A DNA stretch of 16,888 nt, taken from NCBI GenBank assembly GCA_032122355.1, contig JAUMCS010000110.1:1-16888 (forward strand), in the 5' to 3' direction. The position numbers and the translations under genes are program-made. Origin of the DNA: RFTU01 sp032122355 (lineage in GTDB: Bacteria > Pseudomonadota > Gammaproteobacteria > Burkholderiales > Burkholderiaceae_C). Within the stretch, counting starts at the first letter, position 1; the number at the start of each line of letters is the position of its first letter. Positions 1 through 8,559 of this stretch are shown in pieces. Under the pieces are notes generated by a model that saw only the letters and a program-made list of their open reading frames with translations, was not told where the DNA came from and searched no databases.

Positions 1-419
1 CCATGGTTCCTATCAGTCAAGTGGCCAACGTCAGCTTGCTCGATGCGCGCACCATCAGCGTCCAGCCCTGGGAAAAGGGCATGGGTAGCAAAATTGAAAA
101 AGCCATACGCGAAAGCGATTTAGGCCTGAACCCCAGCGCGCAAGGTGATCTGTTGCGGGTTCCCATGCCTGCACTCACCGAAGAACGGCGCAAAGAACTC
201 ACCAAAGTCGTGCGCAGCGCCGGCGAAGATGCCAAAGTCGCCGTGCGTAACTTACGCCGTGACGGCAATGAGCAACTCAAAAAACTGCTCAAAGACAAAC
301 TCATTGGCGAAGATGAAGAGCGCCGTGCGCAAGATGACGTACAAAAGCTCACCGATCGCACAGTGGCTGAAGTGGACAGACTGGTGCAGGGCAAAGAAGC
401 AGAAATTATGGCAGTTTAA
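1..419 (+). CDS. frr: ribosome recycling factor, 3' part (5' end outside window)
   Basis: Ribosome recycling factor, which with EF-G splits post-termination ribosomes in the cytoplasm. The frame is open from the window edge, so about 47 N-terminal residues are missing compared with the usual 185-186. The ATG at position 3 is an internal codon, because the residues after it (VPISQVANVSLLDART) match the family around residue 48 onward. Visible family motifs are SDLGLNP, TEERRKEL, AVRNLRRDGN and AQDDVQKLTD, followed by a charged C-terminal helix. The stop TAA lies 28 bases before uppS. In relatives, frr follows pyrH (UMP kinase), which would lie just outside the left edge. Identification is firm; only the 5' boundary is artificial. 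Confidence 0.95.
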   Translation, partial: MVPISQVANVSLLDARTISVQPWEKGMGSKIEKAIRESDLGLNPSAQGDLLRVPMPALTEERRKELTKVVRSAGEDAKVAVRNLRRDGNEQLKKLLKDKLIGEDEERRAQDDVQKLTDRTVAEVDRLVQGKEAEIMAV

Positions 420-447
420 TGCTTGCACAGCATTACCCCTTGTTTGA

Positions 448-1194
448 GTGAGCTCTGATCCCGCCCCCACCACCATACCCCATCACGTTGCCATTGTGAT
501 GGATGGCAACGGCCGTTGGGCGCAACAGCGTGGTGAATCGCGAACAGCAGGCCACAAAAAAGGTGCCGAAGCTCTCGCTACTTGTGTCAAACTGTTTGCC
601 CAAAAAGGCGTCAAAATCCTCACTGTGTATGCCTTCTCTACTGAGAATTGGCGTCGCCCCTTAGCTGAAGTCAGCAGCATTATGGCGCTGGTACCCAGTG
701 CCATGCGATTGTATTTATCGGCACTGCATCAAGCGGGCGTCAAGGTGAAGGTGGTGGGCAATATACAAGCTTTACCCAGCAAAACGGCACATGCTTGGCG
801 TCATATTGAAAAAGTCACCGCCAACAACCAAGCTTTCACGCTACTGGTCGCCTTCAACTATGGTGGCCGCTGGGATATCGTTCAAGCTTGCCAGCAGCTC
901 ATCACCCAGCAGGTGCCTGCTGCAGAAATCACCGAAGATATCTTCGCATCGGCCCTGGCATTACACCATTACCCCGACCCCGACTTGCTCATACGCACAG
1001 GCGGCGAAACTCGCCTGAGCAACTTCTTGCTATGGCAATTGGCCTATGCCGAGATTTTTTTCTCACCTTGCTTATGGCCTGATTTTAGTGAAGCAGAAGT
1101 CAATGAAGCCCTGAGTTTCTATGCCAGCAAACAACGGCGTTATGGAGCGTTGGGCGATACGGCCGATACTCTATCCGGAGCACCCTCATGTTAA
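448..1194 (+). CDS. uppS: undecaprenyl diphosphate synthase (cis-prenyltransferase)
   Basis: Condenses isopentenyl diphosphate units onto farnesyl diphosphate to give the C55 lipid carrier used for peptidoglycan and O-antigen. Length is 248 residues, normal for the family. Near the N-terminus HVAIVMDGNGRWA (13-25) carries the catalytic Asp19 and the diphosphate-binding loop. RTAGHKKGAE (32-41), YAFSTENWRRP (61-71), RTGGETRLSNFLLWQ (183-197) and YAEIFFSP follow in the usual order. The start is GTG 448: an in-frame TGA at 445-447 excludes anything longer, and the motif spacing fits. I see no good Shine-Dalgarno sequence, so translation may depend on the frr transcript passing through. Its 3' end overlaps cdsA by 7 bases. 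Confidence 0.96.
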   Translation: MSSDPAPTTIPHHVAIVMDGNGRWAQQRGESRTAGHKKGAEALATCVKLFAQKGVKILTVYAFSTENWRRPLAEVSSIMALVPSAMRLYLSALHQAGVKVKVVGNIQALPSKTAHAWRHIEKVTANNQAFTLLVAFNYGGRWDIVQACQQLITQQVPAAEITEDIFASALALHHYPDPDLLIRTGGETRLSNFLLWQLAYAEIFFSPCLWPDFSEAEVNEALSFYASKQRRYGALGDTADTLSGAPSC

Positions 1195-2048
1195 AACAAC
1201 GCGCCATCACCGCCATCGTGATGCTGGCCGTATGGTTACCCGCAGTTTTCATACCCGAGTGGCATCTATTTCCTGCATTGGCGAGTGCACTCGTGGCCGT
1301 AGCCGTTTGGGAGTGGGCCCGTTTAACGGGGCTATCCTCATCCGTATGCTTATTGGCAGGCATCACCAGTGCTAGCACGGGTTGTTTACTGCTGTACTCG
1401 GGTGATGCAATACCCCGCCTCAACCTCAGTGGCTGGATCAGTGTGAGTTTGGCTTGGGTGCTGGTATGTTATTTTGTGCTCCGTCGAAATATTTCGGGTT
1501 GGTTAGCCATACCTCGGCTTTTTAGAATGGCTGCCGGCATCCTCATCCTAGCCTTGGCATGGTTGGCATTACTGACCAGCTATGGCTGGGGCGCCAATAC
1601 CTTGCTCTCGATCATGGCTATTGTTTGGGCAGCGGATATCGGTGCCTATTTTGCGGGCAAACAATGGGGTAAGCATAAACTAGCGCCCACCATCAGTCCG
1701 GGCAAAACTTGGGAAGGCGTGCTTGGGGGGGCAGTCAGTGTGGCGCTGGTTGCCGCTTTGTGGCTTGCACTGGATCAACACTACGGCTTTCAAAACCCCA
1801 GTATTTACAGCTGGGTACTCAACGATTTCGGCCTACTCGGGCTGGCTTTGAGCTTGAGCATTTTGCTCGCCCTGAGCATCTGCGGTGATCTGTTTGAATC
1901 GCTCATCAAACGAGCCGCAGATGTCAAAGATAGCAGCCATCTGTTACCCGGCCATGGCGGCATATTAGACCGAATTGATGCTTTACTGCCAGTCATGCCC
2001 GTGGCTGTCATGATCATCTCTGTTTGCCAACATATCCAAGGAACGTGA
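1188..2048 (+). CDS. cdsA: phosphatidate cytidylyltransferase (CDP-diglyceride synthase)
   Basis: Integral inner-membrane enzyme that converts phosphatidic acid and CTP to CDP-diacylglycerol, the precursor of all major phospholipids. The 286-residue product is strongly hydrophobic with several membrane segments. The family signature lies near the C-terminus (about 238-268): SxxKRxxxxKD, then LLPGHGGILDRIDALLP, which holds the acidic metal-binding residues. AADIGAYFAGKQWGKHKLAP and SPGKTWEGVLGG are also typical of CdsA. The ATG at 1188 overlaps the uppS stop, so translation is probably coupled. The dxr start follows the stop after one base. Nothing looks damaged. Confidence 0.96.
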   Translation: MLKQRAITAIVMLAVWLPAVFIPEWHLFPALASALVAVAVWEWARLTGLSSSVCLLAGITSASTGCLLLYSGDAIPRLNLSGWISVSLAWVLVCYFVLRRNISGWLAIPRLFRMAAGILILALAWLALLTSYGWGANTLLSIMAIVWAADIGAYFAGKQWGKHKLAPTISPGKTWEGVLGGAVSVALVAALWLALDQHYGFQNPSIYSWVLNDFGLLGLALSLSILLALSICGDLFESLIKRAADVKDSSHLLPGHGGILDRIDALLPVMPVAVMIISVCQHIQGT

Positions 2049-2049
2049 T

Positions 2050-3252
2050 GTGACTCACGCAACAGCACAACCCCAAAAAATCACCGTTCTAGGCTCAACA
2101 GGCTCTATAGGCACCAACACCCTGGATGTGGTGTCTCGGCACTCGCAGCAGTTTGAGATCTTTGCACTGACGGCCCATGCCAATCTCATCGCCCTTGAAC
2201 AACAATGCCTGCAATGGCGGCCTCGTTTTGCTGCCATGCCCGATACGGCTAAAGCGCATGAACTTGGCCAACGATTAAAAGCCCAAAATTGCACCACTAA
2301 GGTACTTAGCGGCCCGCAAGCCTTGAGTGAACTAGCTGCTCACCCAGATGTGGATATTGTGATGGCAGCCATTGTCGGGGCTACTGGCTTGCCGCCGTGT
2401 ATGGCAGCAGCGCAATCGGGCAAACGTTTACTTCTGGCCAATAAAGAAGCGCTGGTTGTCGGTGGTGAAGTATTTATGTCAGCTGTGCGCTCGGGGCAGG
2501 GGCAGATCATCCCCATTGATAGCGAACACTCAGCTATTTTTCAATGCCTACCCGAACAGCCCTCCGAATGGGCCAGCACCATTGACCATATCGTACTCAC
2601 CGCATCAGGCGGCCCCTTTCGCACTTGGCCGATTGAATCTCTAGCTTCGGTCACACCCCAGCAAGCCTGCGCTCACCCCAACTGGGTGATGGGTCAAAAA
2701 ATTTCGGTTGACTCCTCCACCATGATGAATAAAGCGCTGGAAATCATCGAAGCCAAATGGCTGTTTGATTTAGCTCCGTCGCAAATCAAAGTTGTCATAC
2801 ATCCCCAAAGCATTATTCATTCCATGGTGGTGTGTACTGATGCCTCTGTGCTCGCACAAATGGGCACACCCGATATGCGGGTACCCATTGCCTATGGCCT
2901 GGCCTACCCTCAACGTATAGCCAGCGGAGCTTCTCAACTCAATCTGCTAAAATTACAAGATCTCACTTTTGAAGCACCCAACGCCCAGCGTTTCCCAGGA
3001 CTTTTCTTGGCCTGGCAGGCTTTAGACAGTGCGCAAGGCACAACGACCGTTTTAAACGCAGCCAATGAAGTGGCCGTAGCGGCCTTTTTAGCTGGGAAAA
3101 TCCCCTACCCCCATATCGTTCAATTGAATATTCGCGCCATGGAACACATCCAGCCAGAACTACCCTCTGAGCCACAAATGGAAGATTTACTTGCACTCGA
3201 CAAGCGAACCCGAGCCATCGTCAGTGAATGGGCGGAGCATTCCCCATGCTAA
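2050..3252 (+). CDS. dxr: 1-deoxy-D-xylulose 5-phosphate reductoisomerase
   Basis: Second enzyme of the methylerythritol phosphate pathway: NADPH-dependent rearrangement and reduction of DXP to MEP, feeding isoprenoids including the substrate of UppS encoded upstream. Length is 400 residues, normal. Visible parts are the NADPH-binding loop GSTGSIG (15-21), ANKEALVVGG, the metal site PIDSEHSAIFQ (Asp157, Glu159), ASGGPFR, HPNWVMGQKISVDSSTMMNK and ALEIIEAKW (Glu231 or Glu234 region), then IHPQSIIHSMV. Translation starts at GTG 2050. An AAGGAA ribosome-binding site at 2038-2043, six bases upstream inside the end of cdsA, decides this start. The 3' end overlaps rseP by 7 bases. Confidence 0.97.
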   Translation: MTHATAQPQKITVLGSTGSIGTNTLDVVSRHSQQFEIFALTAHANLIALEQQCLQWRPRFAAMPDTAKAHELGQRLKAQNCTTKVLSGPQALSELAAHPDVDIVMAAIVGATGLPPCMAAAQSGKRLLLANKEALVVGGEVFMSAVRSGQGQIIPIDSEHSAIFQCLPEQPSEWASTIDHIVLTASGGPFRTWPIESLASVTPQQACAHPNWVMGQKISVDSSTMMNKALEIIEAKWLFDLAPSQIKVVIHPQSIIHSMVVCTDASVLAQMGTPDMRVPIAYGLAYPQRIASGASQLNLLKLQDLTFEAPNAQRFPGLFLAWQALDSAQGTTTVLNAANEVAVAAFLAGKIPYPHIVQLNIRAMEHIQPELPSEPQMEDLLALDKRTRAIVSEWAEHSPC

Positions 3253-4649
3253 TTTCTGTTATTGCTTTTATCGTAACCATCGGCATTTTAGTCAGCGTAC
3301 ATGAATGGGGTCATTTTCGTATGGCCAAAGCCTGTGGCGTCAGAGTGCTTCGTTTTGCCATTGGGTTCGGCCCGGTGATTTGGTCGTATCGGCGCACACC
3401 TGAGGATACCGAATATGCACTATGCCTGCTACCCTTGGGGGGGTACGTGCAAATGCAAAATGAACAAACACCTGCGCCCACCCACATCACCAGCGCTACC
3501 GGCGCTGCTGCCCGCTGGGTATCGTCTGATTCGTACCACACCAAGCCCTTATGGCAACGATCGTTGATTGTGGCTGCTGGCCCCTGTATTAATTTAATAC
3601 TAGCGATAGTGCTCTTGAGTTTTTGTTACTGGATCGGTGTTGCAGAACCGATTGCGCGCATTGGCACCCCTGCTGCCAGCACGGCTGCTGCAAAAGCCGG
3701 CTTACAGGCAGGCGATCTCATCGAAGAAATCTGTTGGGCTGAAGACACCTGTTATTCTATTCAGACCTTACCTGAGTTACACCTCAAACTCACAGAAGCT
3801 GCTCTTGCAAGCGATACGGCCATATTGCGAGTCAGCTCGNNNNNNNNNNCAAGCTATCGCCAAGTCACCCTCGCCTTAACCCGCCCAAACGAAGAATCCC
3901 TGGACCCCCAATTCCTGCAACAGCTCGGATTATCGCAACTATACTACCCAGCAATCATGGGAACCATCACGCCCCAAGGCCCTGCCGATATCGCAGGGCT
4001 GCAAGAGGGTGACACCATCATACGCATCAACAGCATCCCCATCCACGATGGAGTTCAAGCTCGCCGCCTGATTGCCAATGCTGAAATATATCTGCAAACA
4101 CCCAAAGCCATGGAGTGGGAAATCCATCGAAATGGCCAGGTTCTCCATGTCACCATCAGGCCCCGCCTTGATGGGCAAGGCAAAACCGCTCTGCCCCGCA
4201 TCGATGCTGTCATCGGAGCTCCGGCCGAAGCCGTGGTTCTGGAATTACCCCTTTGGCAGGCATCGATTCGGGGATTTGAACGCACATATGATTTATCGTT
4301 ACTCACGCTGCGAATGATAGGAAAAATGGTCATCGGCCAAGCCTCGCTCAAGAACATATCGGGCCCCATTTCCATCGCCGATTTTGCCGGCAGGTCGGCT
4401 CAACGAGGGTTAACCTACTATTTAATGTTTTTAGCGATGGTGAGTTTAAGTTTGGGTATTCTGAATCTTTTACCCATTCCTATGCTAGACGGCGGTCAAC
4501 TCTTGTATCATCTATATGAATGGGTTCGAGGCCAACCCATATCCACAGTTTGGAATAAACGGCTGCAAATACTCGGTTTAATTGCTTTAGGTTCATTGAT
4601 GACTCTTGGTATTACCAATGATATTCTGCGCTTATTTTCAATCCCTTAA
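3246..4649 (+). CDS. rseP: RseP-type site-2 intramembrane zinc metalloprotease (contains 10 N)
   Basis: Inner-membrane protease that in well-studied relatives cuts the anti-sigma factor RseA after DegS, releasing sigma-E, and also clears signal-peptide remnants. HEWGH (19-23) in the first membrane segment gives the zinc ligands and catalytic Glu. LLPLGGYVQM is the membrane-associated beta loop (usually GGYVKM, here Gln for Lys). AAGPCINLILA is the second membrane helix, followed by two PDZ-like domains (the second about 235-300). MLDGGQLLYHLYE holds the third zinc ligand, Asp415. I chose ATG 3246 because the family begins directly with the first helix; an in-frame ATG at 3228 would add six polar residues inside dxr. 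Ten N at 3840-3849 hide residues 199-202, but the frame stays open, giving about 467 residues. Confidence 0.94.
   Translation: MLISVIAFIVTIGILVSVHEWGHFRMAKACGVRVLRFAIGFGPVIWSYRRTPEDTEYALCLLPLGGYVQMQNEQTPAPTHITSATGAAARWVSSDSYHTKPLWQRSLIVAAGPCINLILAIVLLSFCYWIGVAEPIARIGTPAASTAAAKAGLQAGDLIEEICWAEDTCYSIQTLPELHLKLTEAALASDTAILRVSSXXXXSYRQVTLALTRPNEESLDPQFLQQLGLSQLYYPAIMGTITPQGPADIAGLQEGDTIIRINSIPIHDGVQARRLIANAEIYLQTPKAMEWEIHRNGQVLHVTIRPRLDGQGKTALPRIDAVIGAPAEAVVLELPLWQASIRGFERTYDLSLLTLRMIGKMVIGQASLKNISGPISIADFAGRSAQRGLTYYLMFLAMVSLSLGILNLLPIPMLDGGQLLYHLYEWVRGQPISTVWNKRLQILGLIALGSLMTLGITNDILRLFSIP
3840..3849. other. assembly gap or masked bases (10 N) inside rseP
   Basis: Ten consecutive N lie within the first PDZ-like domain of rseP. 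The reading frame before and after the run is the same if the gap is exactly 10 bases. The protein on either side keeps family spacing: LDG at 414-416 against about 402 in E. coli. The real number of missing bases is therefore 10, or differs from it by a multiple of three, and is unlikely to be large. Confidence 0.99.
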
Positions 4650-4670
4650 AAGCTCATCGGAAAGACTTTT

Positions 4671-6971
4671 GTGAAATACCTACACTGCATATACGCTCAA
4701 GTGCGGTCACTAATGGCTACCATTCTGCTAATTACTAGCATATCTCCCTTATACGCTACTGCTGATTTTGTCATCAAAGATATTCGAATTGAAGGCATCC
4801 AACGAACTGATCCTGGTACCGTTTTTGCGACTGTCCCTTTCCGCAAAGGCGATACTTACAACGAAGAAAAAGGTGCCATGGCGCTACGCGGACTTTTTAA
4901 AACCGGTTTTTTCAAAGATGTACAAATCAAAATTGAATCCGATGAAGTGGTCATCATTGTGGTTGAGCGCCCGCTAATCGCATCTGTTGATTTCTCAGGG
5001 TTACGTGAATTTGACCGTGACACTTTGCTACGAGCGCTCAAAGAGATGGGCATCAGCGAAGGCAAGCCCTTCGACCGTGCGATCATTGAACGTGCCGAAC
5101 AAGAAATCAAACAGCAATATTTAGGTAGAAGCCTTTATGGCACCAGCATCGTCAGTACCGTCACCCCCACCGAACGCAATCGTGTTAATATCAAATTTAG
5201 TATTGAAGAAGGCCCTCCCACACGCATCAAAGAAATTCAAATTCAAGGTGCCGAGGCCTTTGCGGAATCGACACTACTGGGGCTGATGGATCTCTCCACA
5301 GGAGGTTGGCTCACTTGGTACACCAAAAATGATCGTTACTCCAGAACCAAACTGAACGGTGACCTAGAAAAAATCAAAGCTTTCTACACCCGGCAGGGTT
5401 ATTTAGAATTTGCGATCGAATCTAGTCGTATTACGCTGTCTCCTGATAAAAGCAGCATTGCCATCTACATCAAAATTCGCGAGGGCATTCCCTATCGGCT
5501 AACTCAAGTTGACTTGGAAGGTGAATTTTTAGGCCGCACCGATGAATTCAAAAGTCTAATTAACGTTAAGCTAGGCGAAGTTTACAACAGCGAAGATATT
5601 GCTGCAACCCAAAAACGCATGATTGATCGCTTTGGGGAATATGGGCACGCTTTTGCTCGCGTTGAAGTACGCAACGATATCGACCGCGTCAAAGGCCAAG
5701 TCAAGGTAACCTTAGTCGGCGACTCACAACGCCGTGTTTATGTGCGCAGAATCAACTTAGCCGGCAATTTCAAAACTCGAGATGAGGTGATTCGACGTGA
5801 ATTACGTCAATTCGAGGCATCTTGGTATGATGCACAAAAAATCACACGTTCGCGTGAACTTCTGCAACGTTTAGGCTATTTCAAAGATGTTTCCATTGAA
5901 ACCGTCGAAGTACCTGGCAGTCCTGATCAAGTCGATTTAAATGTATCGGTAGTTGAAAGTGCTACTGGGAATGTTTCTTTAGGGGTGGGTTTTTCTTCTT
6001 CCGAAAAATTCACACTAATGGGTTCACTGCAACAAGACAATGTATTTGGCACAGGCCACTTTTTAGGAATCCAGCTCAATACCGGCCGCTATAACCGCAC
6101 CGCCGCCATTTCCACAACCGACCCTTATTTCACCGAAGACGGCGTATCACGCTCAATTGACGTGTACTACCGTACATCACGGCCGTTTTATTCATCACTC
6201 GATAGTTACCAAATAGTCACTCCGGGTGCTTCGGTTCGATTTGGTGTCCCCTTTACTGAATATGATCGAGTGTATTTTGGTGTTGGCTATGAAAAAACCG
6301 CTTTTCAGGGAACCAACGGCCTACCCCAGCACTACCTAGACTATATTGAGCGCAATGGTTCATCTTCCCAATATGTTCCATTCACCATTGGTTGGGCCAG
6401 GGATGACCGTGACAACTTACTCGCACCCAGTAAAGGCACCTTAAAACGCATCAATACTGAAATTGCAGCCTTTGGAAGCACACGTTTTTCACGCACTAAT
6501 CTGCAATATCAACACTTTATTCCCATCACATCTAAAGTGGCTTTTGGTTTAAATGCCGACTTCGGTTTAGGTACCTCGGTAGGAGGCAAAGACTACCCCG
6601 TGTTCAAAAATTACTATGGAGGCGGTTTAGGCTCTGTTCGGGTATTTCAGCAAGGCAGTCTTGGCCCCAAAGATCTTTCAGGCACCATTTTGGGCGGCAC
6701 TAAACGCTTAACCCTGAACAACGAGCTCTACTTACCCGTACCTGGGGCAGGCAATGATAAAAGCTTACGAATATTCGCCTTTGTGGATGCCGGTAATGTT
6801 TGGGCACCTGATGAAAATATTACATGGAAATCGATGCGCGTCTCCACAGGTTTAGGTTTGAGCTGGATATCTCCGGTAGGGCCACTCAAAATTGGCTGGG
6901 GCAAGCCTATTAAATCAGAATCTACCGATAAAATTCAATCGTTCCAATTCCAAATCGGAACTGGCTTTTAA
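4671..6971 (+). CDS. bamA: outer-membrane protein assembly factor BamA (Omp85)
   Basis: Central subunit of the BAM complex, which folds and inserts beta-barrel proteins into the outer membrane. The 766-residue length is normal. It starts with a signal peptide (1 to about 29-31: KYLH and R in the n-region, then a hydrophobic stretch to LYATA). POTRA repeats follow up to about residue 430 (first one IKDIRIEGIQRT), then a 16-strand barrel ending in the C-terminal Phe of FQIGTGF, the classical beta-signal. GTG 4671 is preferred because it supplies the charged n-region and has GGAAAG about ten bases upstream; ATG 4713 would leave a very short signal. The lid-loop motif usually written VRGF reads VRVF here (656-659). 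A/T content seems higher than in the lipid A genes. The gap to rseP is 21 bases. Confidence 0.97.
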   Translation: MKYLHCIYAQVRSLMATILLITSISPLYATADFVIKDIRIEGIQRTDPGTVFATVPFRKGDTYNEEKGAMALRGLFKTGFFKDVQIKIESDEVVIIVVERPLIASVDFSGLREFDRDTLLRALKEMGISEGKPFDRAIIERAEQEIKQQYLGRSLYGTSIVSTVTPTERNRVNIKFSIEEGPPTRIKEIQIQGAEAFAESTLLGLMDLSTGGWLTWYTKNDRYSRTKLNGDLEKIKAFYTRQGYLEFAIESSRITLSPDKSSIAIYIKIREGIPYRLTQVDLEGEFLGRTDEFKSLINVKLGEVYNSEDIAATQKRMIDRFGEYGHAFARVEVRNDIDRVKGQVKVTLVGDSQRRVYVRRINLAGNFKTRDEVIRRELRQFEASWYDAQKITRSRELLQRLGYFKDVSIETVEVPGSPDQVDLNVSVVESATGNVSLGVGFSSSEKFTLMGSLQQDNVFGTGHFLGIQLNTGRYNRTAAISTTDPYFTEDGVSRSIDVYYRTSRPFYSSLDSYQIVTPGASVRFGVPFTEYDRVYFGVGYEKTAFQGTNGLPQHYLDYIERNGSSSQYVPFTIGWARDDRDNLLAPSKGTLKRINTEIAAFGSTRFSRTNLQYQHFIPITSKVAFGLNADFGLGTSVGGKDYPVFKNYYGGGLGSVRVFQQGSLGPKDLSGTILGGTKRLTLNNELYLPVPGAGNDKSLRIFAFVDAGNVWAPDENITWKSMRVSTGLGLSWISPVGPLKIGWGKPIKSESTDKIQSFQFQIGTGF

Positions 6972-6992
6972 TCATTCATTTATGGTTGCATC

Positions 6993-7493
6993 ATGTTTCG
7001 TTCAATCTCTCGCATCATCGTAGTCAGCTTGCTCAGCGCAGTAGCGGTTCAGGCCCAAGAAATCAAAATTGGATACGTCAACAGTGAGCGCATTTTACGC
7101 GAATCTAATTTAGCCAAGTCGGCGCAAACCAAACTCGAAGTTGAATTTAATCGACGTGAAAAAGAAATTAACGATCTTGCCAATCGCTTAAAAACCTTAG
7201 CCGAACGCTTTGAAAAAGATGCCCCTACCCTCAATGAGACTGAGCGCACGCGTAGGCAACGTGAAATTTCCGATCAAGATCGTGATGTACAACGCCGCCG
7301 TCGTGAATTTCAAGAAGACTTAACTCAACGCAAGAACGAAGAACTATCAGCTGTCGTAGAACGTGCTAACAAGGTCATTAAACAAATATTTGATCAAGAA
7401 AAATACGATCTCATCGTGCAAGAAGTCGTCTTTGCCAGCCCTCGTATCGACATCACTAAAAAAGTGATTGACATTCTCAATACCAGCAAATAA
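6993..7493 (+). CDS. skp: periplasmic chaperone Skp/OmpH
   Basis: Holdase chaperone that carries unfolded outer-membrane proteins across the periplasm to BamA, encoded just upstream. The precursor is 166 residues. It has a signal peptide (MFRSISR, hydrophobic core, predicted cut after AVQA at about 21). The mature start EIKIGYVNSERIL forms the first beta strand of the trimer body, followed by a long, highly charged coiled-coil arm (about 50-130, rich in E, R, K and Q). The C-terminus VIQKI/YDLIVQEVVFASP-type segment returns to the body. The ATG at 6993 has only a weak ribosome-binding site. The 21-base gap to bamA and 20-base gap to lpxD indicate one transcript. Assignment rests on size, architecture and position. 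Confidence 0.93.
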   Translation: MFRSISRIIVVSLLSAVAVQAQEIKIGYVNSERILRESNLAKSAQTKLEVEFNRREKEINDLANRLKTLAERFEKDAPTLNETERTRRQREISDQDRDVQRRRREFQEDLTQRKNEELSAVVERANKVIKQIFDQEKYDLIVQEVVFASPRIDITKKVIDILNTSK

Positions 7494-7513
7494 CCGGTGC
7501 AGCGAGACGCTTT

Positions 7514-8554
7514 GTGAGCTTCACCACCACAGCACAAGCCATCGCGAGCTTCCTGGGGGCTGATCTGCAGGGAAGGGGTGATACCGTCATTCATCGTTTG
7601 GCATCATTACAAAGTGCCACTCAAGGTGACGTGACTTTTCTGGCTCAAAGCCGTTGGCGCAAACAATTACAAAACACCGAAGCTAGTGCAGTGATACTGG
7701 CGCCATCTGAGCGCGACACCCCCTGTACAGCCGAAGTGCGCATATGGGTTGAAAACCCCTACCTTGCTTATGCTCGCCTTTCACGCTGGTGGGAGCAGCA
7801 AACCCGTCCTGCATTTCAATCTGGCATACACCCATCGGCTGTAGTACATCCTACAGCCGATATTCACCCCAGCGCTGAGATAGGCCCTTTATGTCATGTG
7901 GGTTCGCACGCTCGCATTGGGGCTGATGCACAACTCGCCTCACATGTCGTGATTGAAAGCCATGCGTACATAGGCGATGAAGTTCAACTCAAAGCACGGG
8001 TGGTGGTGGGTGCCGGTTGTCAAATTGGGCCCCGCAGCATCATCCAGCCTGGGGCGGTCATCGGTGCAGATGGCTTTGGTTTTGCCCCGAATGCGCTAGG
8101 TGCGTGGGAAAAAATTGCCCAGCTTGGCTGTGTCATGATTGGATCGGATGTGGAAATTGGTGCCAATACTTGTATTGACCGAGGCGCCATTGGCAACACG
8201 GTGATTGGCGATGGGGTCAAACTCGATAACCTGATTCAAATCGGTCACAATACCCAAGTAGGTGCCCACACGGTGATGGCTGGCTGTGTGGGGGTTGCCG
8301 GCAGTGCCAAAATTGGCGCACACTGCATGATAGGGGGTGGCGCAAATATTTTAGGGCACCTTGAAATTGTCGACCATGTCACTATTTCCGCACTAACGAC
8401 CGTTTCTCGCTCTATCTTACAGCCAGGGCAATATAGCGGAATGTTTCCGTTCCAAGAACACGCCGCCTGGGAAAAAAATGCGGCTGCTGTTCGACATCTT
8501 TATGATATCAGGCAGCGACTGCGCGCGCTTGAATCACAACTCAAAGGTCATTAA
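7514..8554 (+). CDS. lpxD: UDP-3-O-(3-hydroxyacyl)glucosamine N-acyltransferase
   Basis: Third step of lipid A synthesis: adds an R-3-hydroxyacyl chain from acyl carrier protein to the 2-amino group of UDP-3-O-acyl-glucosamine. Length is 346 residues. The N-terminal UDP-binding domain (about 1-100) includes NPYLAYARLS. The left-handed beta-helix follows, built of hexapeptide repeats (IHPSAVVHPTADIHPSA onward). IGADGFGFAP and the catalytic His245 in IQIGHNT are seen, then a C-terminal helix rich in R and L. The start is GTG 7514; it matches the family N-terminus but has no strong Shine-Dalgarno sequence. fabZ begins five bases after its stop. Confidence 0.96.
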   Translation: MSFTTTAQAIASFLGADLQGRGDTVIHRLASLQSATQGDVTFLAQSRWRKQLQNTEASAVILAPSERDTPCTAEVRIWVENPYLAYARLSRWWEQQTRPAFQSGIHPSAVVHPTADIHPSAEIGPLCHVGSHARIGADAQLASHVVIESHAYIGDEVQLKARVVVGAGCQIGPRSIIQPGAVIGADGFGFAPNALGAWEKIAQLGCVMIGSDVEIGANTCIDRGAIGNTVIGDGVKLDNLIQIGHNTQVGAHTVMAGCVGVAGSAKIGAHCMIGGGANILGHLEIVDHVTISALTTVSRSILQPGQYSGMFPFQEHAAWEKNAAAVRHLYDIRQRLRALESQLKGH

Positions 8555-8559
8555 TCACT

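Noticed and set aside
1100..1423. 107-codon minus-strand frame across uppS and cdsA
   Set aside because: It is antisense to two motif-bearing genes in correct frame, with low-complexity shadow-like composition.
3228..3245. Longer rseP start at ATG 3228
   Set aside because: It adds six residues before the first membrane helix, where the family normally begins, and deepens the overlap with dxr.
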